DNA of 64,000 bases from Brevibacillus laterosporus DSM 25 (lineage in GTDB: Bacteria > Bacillota > Bacilli > Brevibacillales > Brevibacillaceae). The position numbers and the translations under genes were made by a program. The first letter of the stretch is position 1. Each line of letters starts with the position of its first letter. Below, one piece after another: positions 62,262-64,000 of the stretch. The stretch spans positions 2,101,001-2,165,000 of the forward strand of contig NZ_CP017705.1 of assembly GCF_002706795.1 (NCBI RefSeq). The letters are read 5' to 3'. Under the pieces are notes generated by a model, which was not told the DNA's origin, made no database searches, and saw only the letters and a list, made by a program, of their open reading frames with translations.

Positions 62262-62292
62262 TTGGACGTAAATCGCACTTATATGTTATAAT
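62262..62292 (+). promoter_or_regulatory. gyrA promoter
   Basis: TTGGAC (62262-62267), 19-base spacer, TATAAT (62287-62292) with an upstream TGT making an extended -10. It shows gyrA has its own promoter, needed since gyrB is far away. Confidence 0.65.
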
Positions 62293-62328
62293 AAAGCGTT
62301 GTAATTTCGAGTTGGAGGGTAACCTAAA

Positions 62329-64000
62329 ATGGCAGAACAAACATCTCGGTTTTCAAAAATTGACATTAGCCAAGAGATGCGTGACTCGTTCATTGATTAC
62401 GCGATGAGTGTCATCGTTAGTCGCGCTTTACCTGATGTAAGGGACGGACTAAAGCCAGTTCATCGCCGTATCTTATATGCCATGCATGATATGGGGCTTA
62501 CTCCCGATAAGGCTTTCCGTAAATCCGCAAACGTTGTCGGTCAAGTAATGGCTAAGTACCATCCTCATGGTGATACGGCAATTTATGAGACCATGGTTCG
62601 ATTGGCACAAGATTTCAATATGAGATACATGCTGGTTGAAGGCCAAGGGAACTTTGGTTCTGTGGACGGCGATCGGGCGGCAGCTATGCGTTATACTGAG
62701 TCCCGTTTTTCCAAAATTGCTTTAGAAATGCTTCGGGATATTGATAAAGATACAGTAGACTTTATACCAAACTACGATGGACATGAGGAAGAACCTACCG
62801 TTCTCCCTTCTCGTTTTCCGAATTTGTTAGTAAACGGTTCAGCAGGTATTGCAGTTGGGATGGCGACAAATATACCACCCCATAATCTAAGGGAAGTTAT
62901 TGATGGTGTTAGTGCTATGATCGATAATCCTGAGATTACTGTTGCTGAGCTGATGAAAATCATTAAGGGACCGGATTTCCCAACAGCTGGCGAAATTTTG
63001 GGATATTCTGGTATCCGACGTGCTTACGAAACAGGACGTGGCTCCATTGTTATGCGTGCAAAAACCAATATTGAAGAGAATAATGGTAAAGCCCGCATTA
63101 TTGTAACGGAAATCCCGTATCAGGTGAACAAAGCTAGACTTGTTGAAAAAATTGCAGAATTAGTACGTGAGAAAAAGATTGATGGCATAACTGATTTGCG
63201 TGATGAATCTGACCGCAAAGGAATGCGTATTGTCATTGAGCTTCGTCGAGATATTATTCCAAAAGTCGTGTTAAATAATCTGTTTAAGCATACCCAAATG
63301 CAATCAACCTTTGGGGTTAATATGCTAGCGCTTGTTAATTCACGTCCAAAAACATTGAATTTACGTGAGATGATCTACCATTATTTGGAGCATCAACGTG
63401 TCATTGTTCGCAGACGTACCGAGTATGAATTGCGTCAAGCTGAAGCGCGCGCCCATATTTTAGAGGGTTTACGCATTGCACTTGATCATATTGATGAGAT
63501 TATCAGTCTCATCCGTGCGTCACGCATGGCAGAAGAAGCACGCAATGCTTTGATCGAGCGATTTGGATTGAGTCATGAACAAGCTCAAGCGATTTTGGAC
63601 ATGCGTCTCCAACGCCTAACTGGTCTGGAACGTGAAAAGATTGAAGCAGAATACCAAGATCTTTTAGCTAAAATTGCTGAATTAAAAGGCATTCTTGCTG
63701 ATGAGAATAAAATTTACTCTATCATTCGTGAAGAGATGAACGCCATCAAAGAGAAATTCGGAGACGACCGTCGTACGATAATCACGATTGGCGAAGATAT
63801 GATTGAAGATGCAGATCTGATTCCAGAAGAGGAAGTTGTCATTTCCTTAACTCATAGTGGTTACGTGAAACGTTTACCAGTAACGACCTACCGTAGCCAA
63901 AAGCGTGGAGGACGTGGTATTCAAGGAATTGGAACCAAAGATGACGATTTTGTCGAGCATCTTTGCATCACTAACTCACACGATACCCTCTTGTTCTTTA
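62329..64000 (+). CDS. gyrA: DNA gyrase subunit A (partial, runs off right edge)
   Basis: The first 557 residues of gyrase A; the rest is beyond the window. Frame is open throughout. Begins [20 protein letters not shown]; the catalytic Tyr122 is in AAMRYTESR. The quinolone pocket reads [10 protein letters not shown] with Thr83 and Glu87 (Escherichia coli numbering coincides). The beta-pinwheel domain begins after about residue 500, and the GyrA-box-like [10 protein letters not shown] is present. GGAGGG lies 10 bases upstream. Confidence 0.98.
   Translation, partial: MAEQTSRFSKIDISQEMRDSFIDYAMSVIVSRALPDVRDGLKPVHRRILYAMHDMGLTPDKAFRKSANVVGQVMAKYHPHGDTAIYETMVRLAQDFNMRYMLVEGQGNFGSVDGDRAAAMRYTESRFSKIALEMLRDIDKDTVDFIPNYDGHEEEPTVLPSRFPNLLVNGSAGIAVGMATNIPPHNLREVIDGVSAMIDNPEITVAELMKIIKGPDFPTAGEILGYSGIRRAYETGRGSIVMRAKTNIEENNGKARIIVTEIPYQVNKARLVEKIAELVREKKIDGITDLRDESDRKGMRIVIELRRDIIPKVVLNNLFKHTQMQSTFGVNMLALVNSRPKTLNLREMIYHYLEHQRVIVRRRTEYELRQAEARAHILEGLRIALDHIDEIISLIRASRMAEEARNALIERFGLSHEQAQAILDMRLQRLTGLEREKIEAEYQDLLAKIAELKGILADENKIYSIIREEMNAIKEKFGDDRRTIITIGEDMIEDADLIPEEEVVISLTHSGYVKRLPVTTYRSQKRGGRGIQGIGTKDDDFVEHLCITNSHDTLLFF

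Overview
The window is a Gram-positive, spore-forming Bacillales chromosome around its replication origin. The WalRK two-component system, Noc, GdpP, SpoIIIJ/Jag, CwlD and a YyaC-type spore protein all fit this. Gene order (walRKHIJ, purA, dnaB-rplI-gdpP, rpsF-ssb-rpsR, soj-spo0J-noc, mnmEG, rnpA-rpmH-dnaA-dnaN-recF-gyrB) and the low G+C content suggest Brevibacillus, possibly B. laterosporus. That is inference from content and order; no search was run.

Replication starts near dnaA/dnaN (40.2-42.1 kb). Left of it most genes lie on the minus strand and right of it on the plus strand, so core genes are transcribed with the fork. From the left edge: a possible tail of a DAHP synthase; htrA; the walR-walK-walH-walI-walJ operon; a LysM-M23 cell-wall hydrolase; two small unknown genes; purA with its own promoter and a pair of PurR boxes; the rpsF-ssb-rpsR operon, then yybS-gdpP-rplI-dnaB; and ychF.

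From about 19.24 to 24.15 kb there is an accessory island next to ychF. It carries a VanZ-like membrane protein, two unrelated secreted proteins, a small two-helix membrane protein, a decayed large serine recombinase, and a second, internally deleted copy of that recombinase. A dead copy of the first ~13 codons of ychF and 49 identical bases of its upstream region lie at the far end of the island. This suggests integration into ychF with replacement of its 5' end.

The core resumes with pepF, DUF951, mscS, DUF3343, yyaC, a cysteine-desulfurase-like gene, parB-parA, noc, rsmG-mnmG-mnmE, jag-yidC-yidD-rnpA and rpmH. DnaA boxes occur in four places: upstream of dnaA, in the dnaA-dnaN gap (with DnaA-trios and an AT-rich unwinding region), around the mnmE start/jag gap, and in the pepF-DUF951 gap. 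Three parS sites are visible.

Right of oriC, dnaA-dnaN-yaaA-recF-remB-gyrB is followed by a ~15.4 kb block before gyrA. The block holds a MmyB-type regulator divergent from a fabF paralogue, trpS, a lysozyme-fold protein with a Bce-type ABC transporter, a head-on biotin operon (bioA-D-B-F-bioH-like-bioC) under a BirA-type operator, ldh and cwlD. gyrA runs off the right edge. No rRNA, tRNA, CRISPR array or intact insertion sequence was found.
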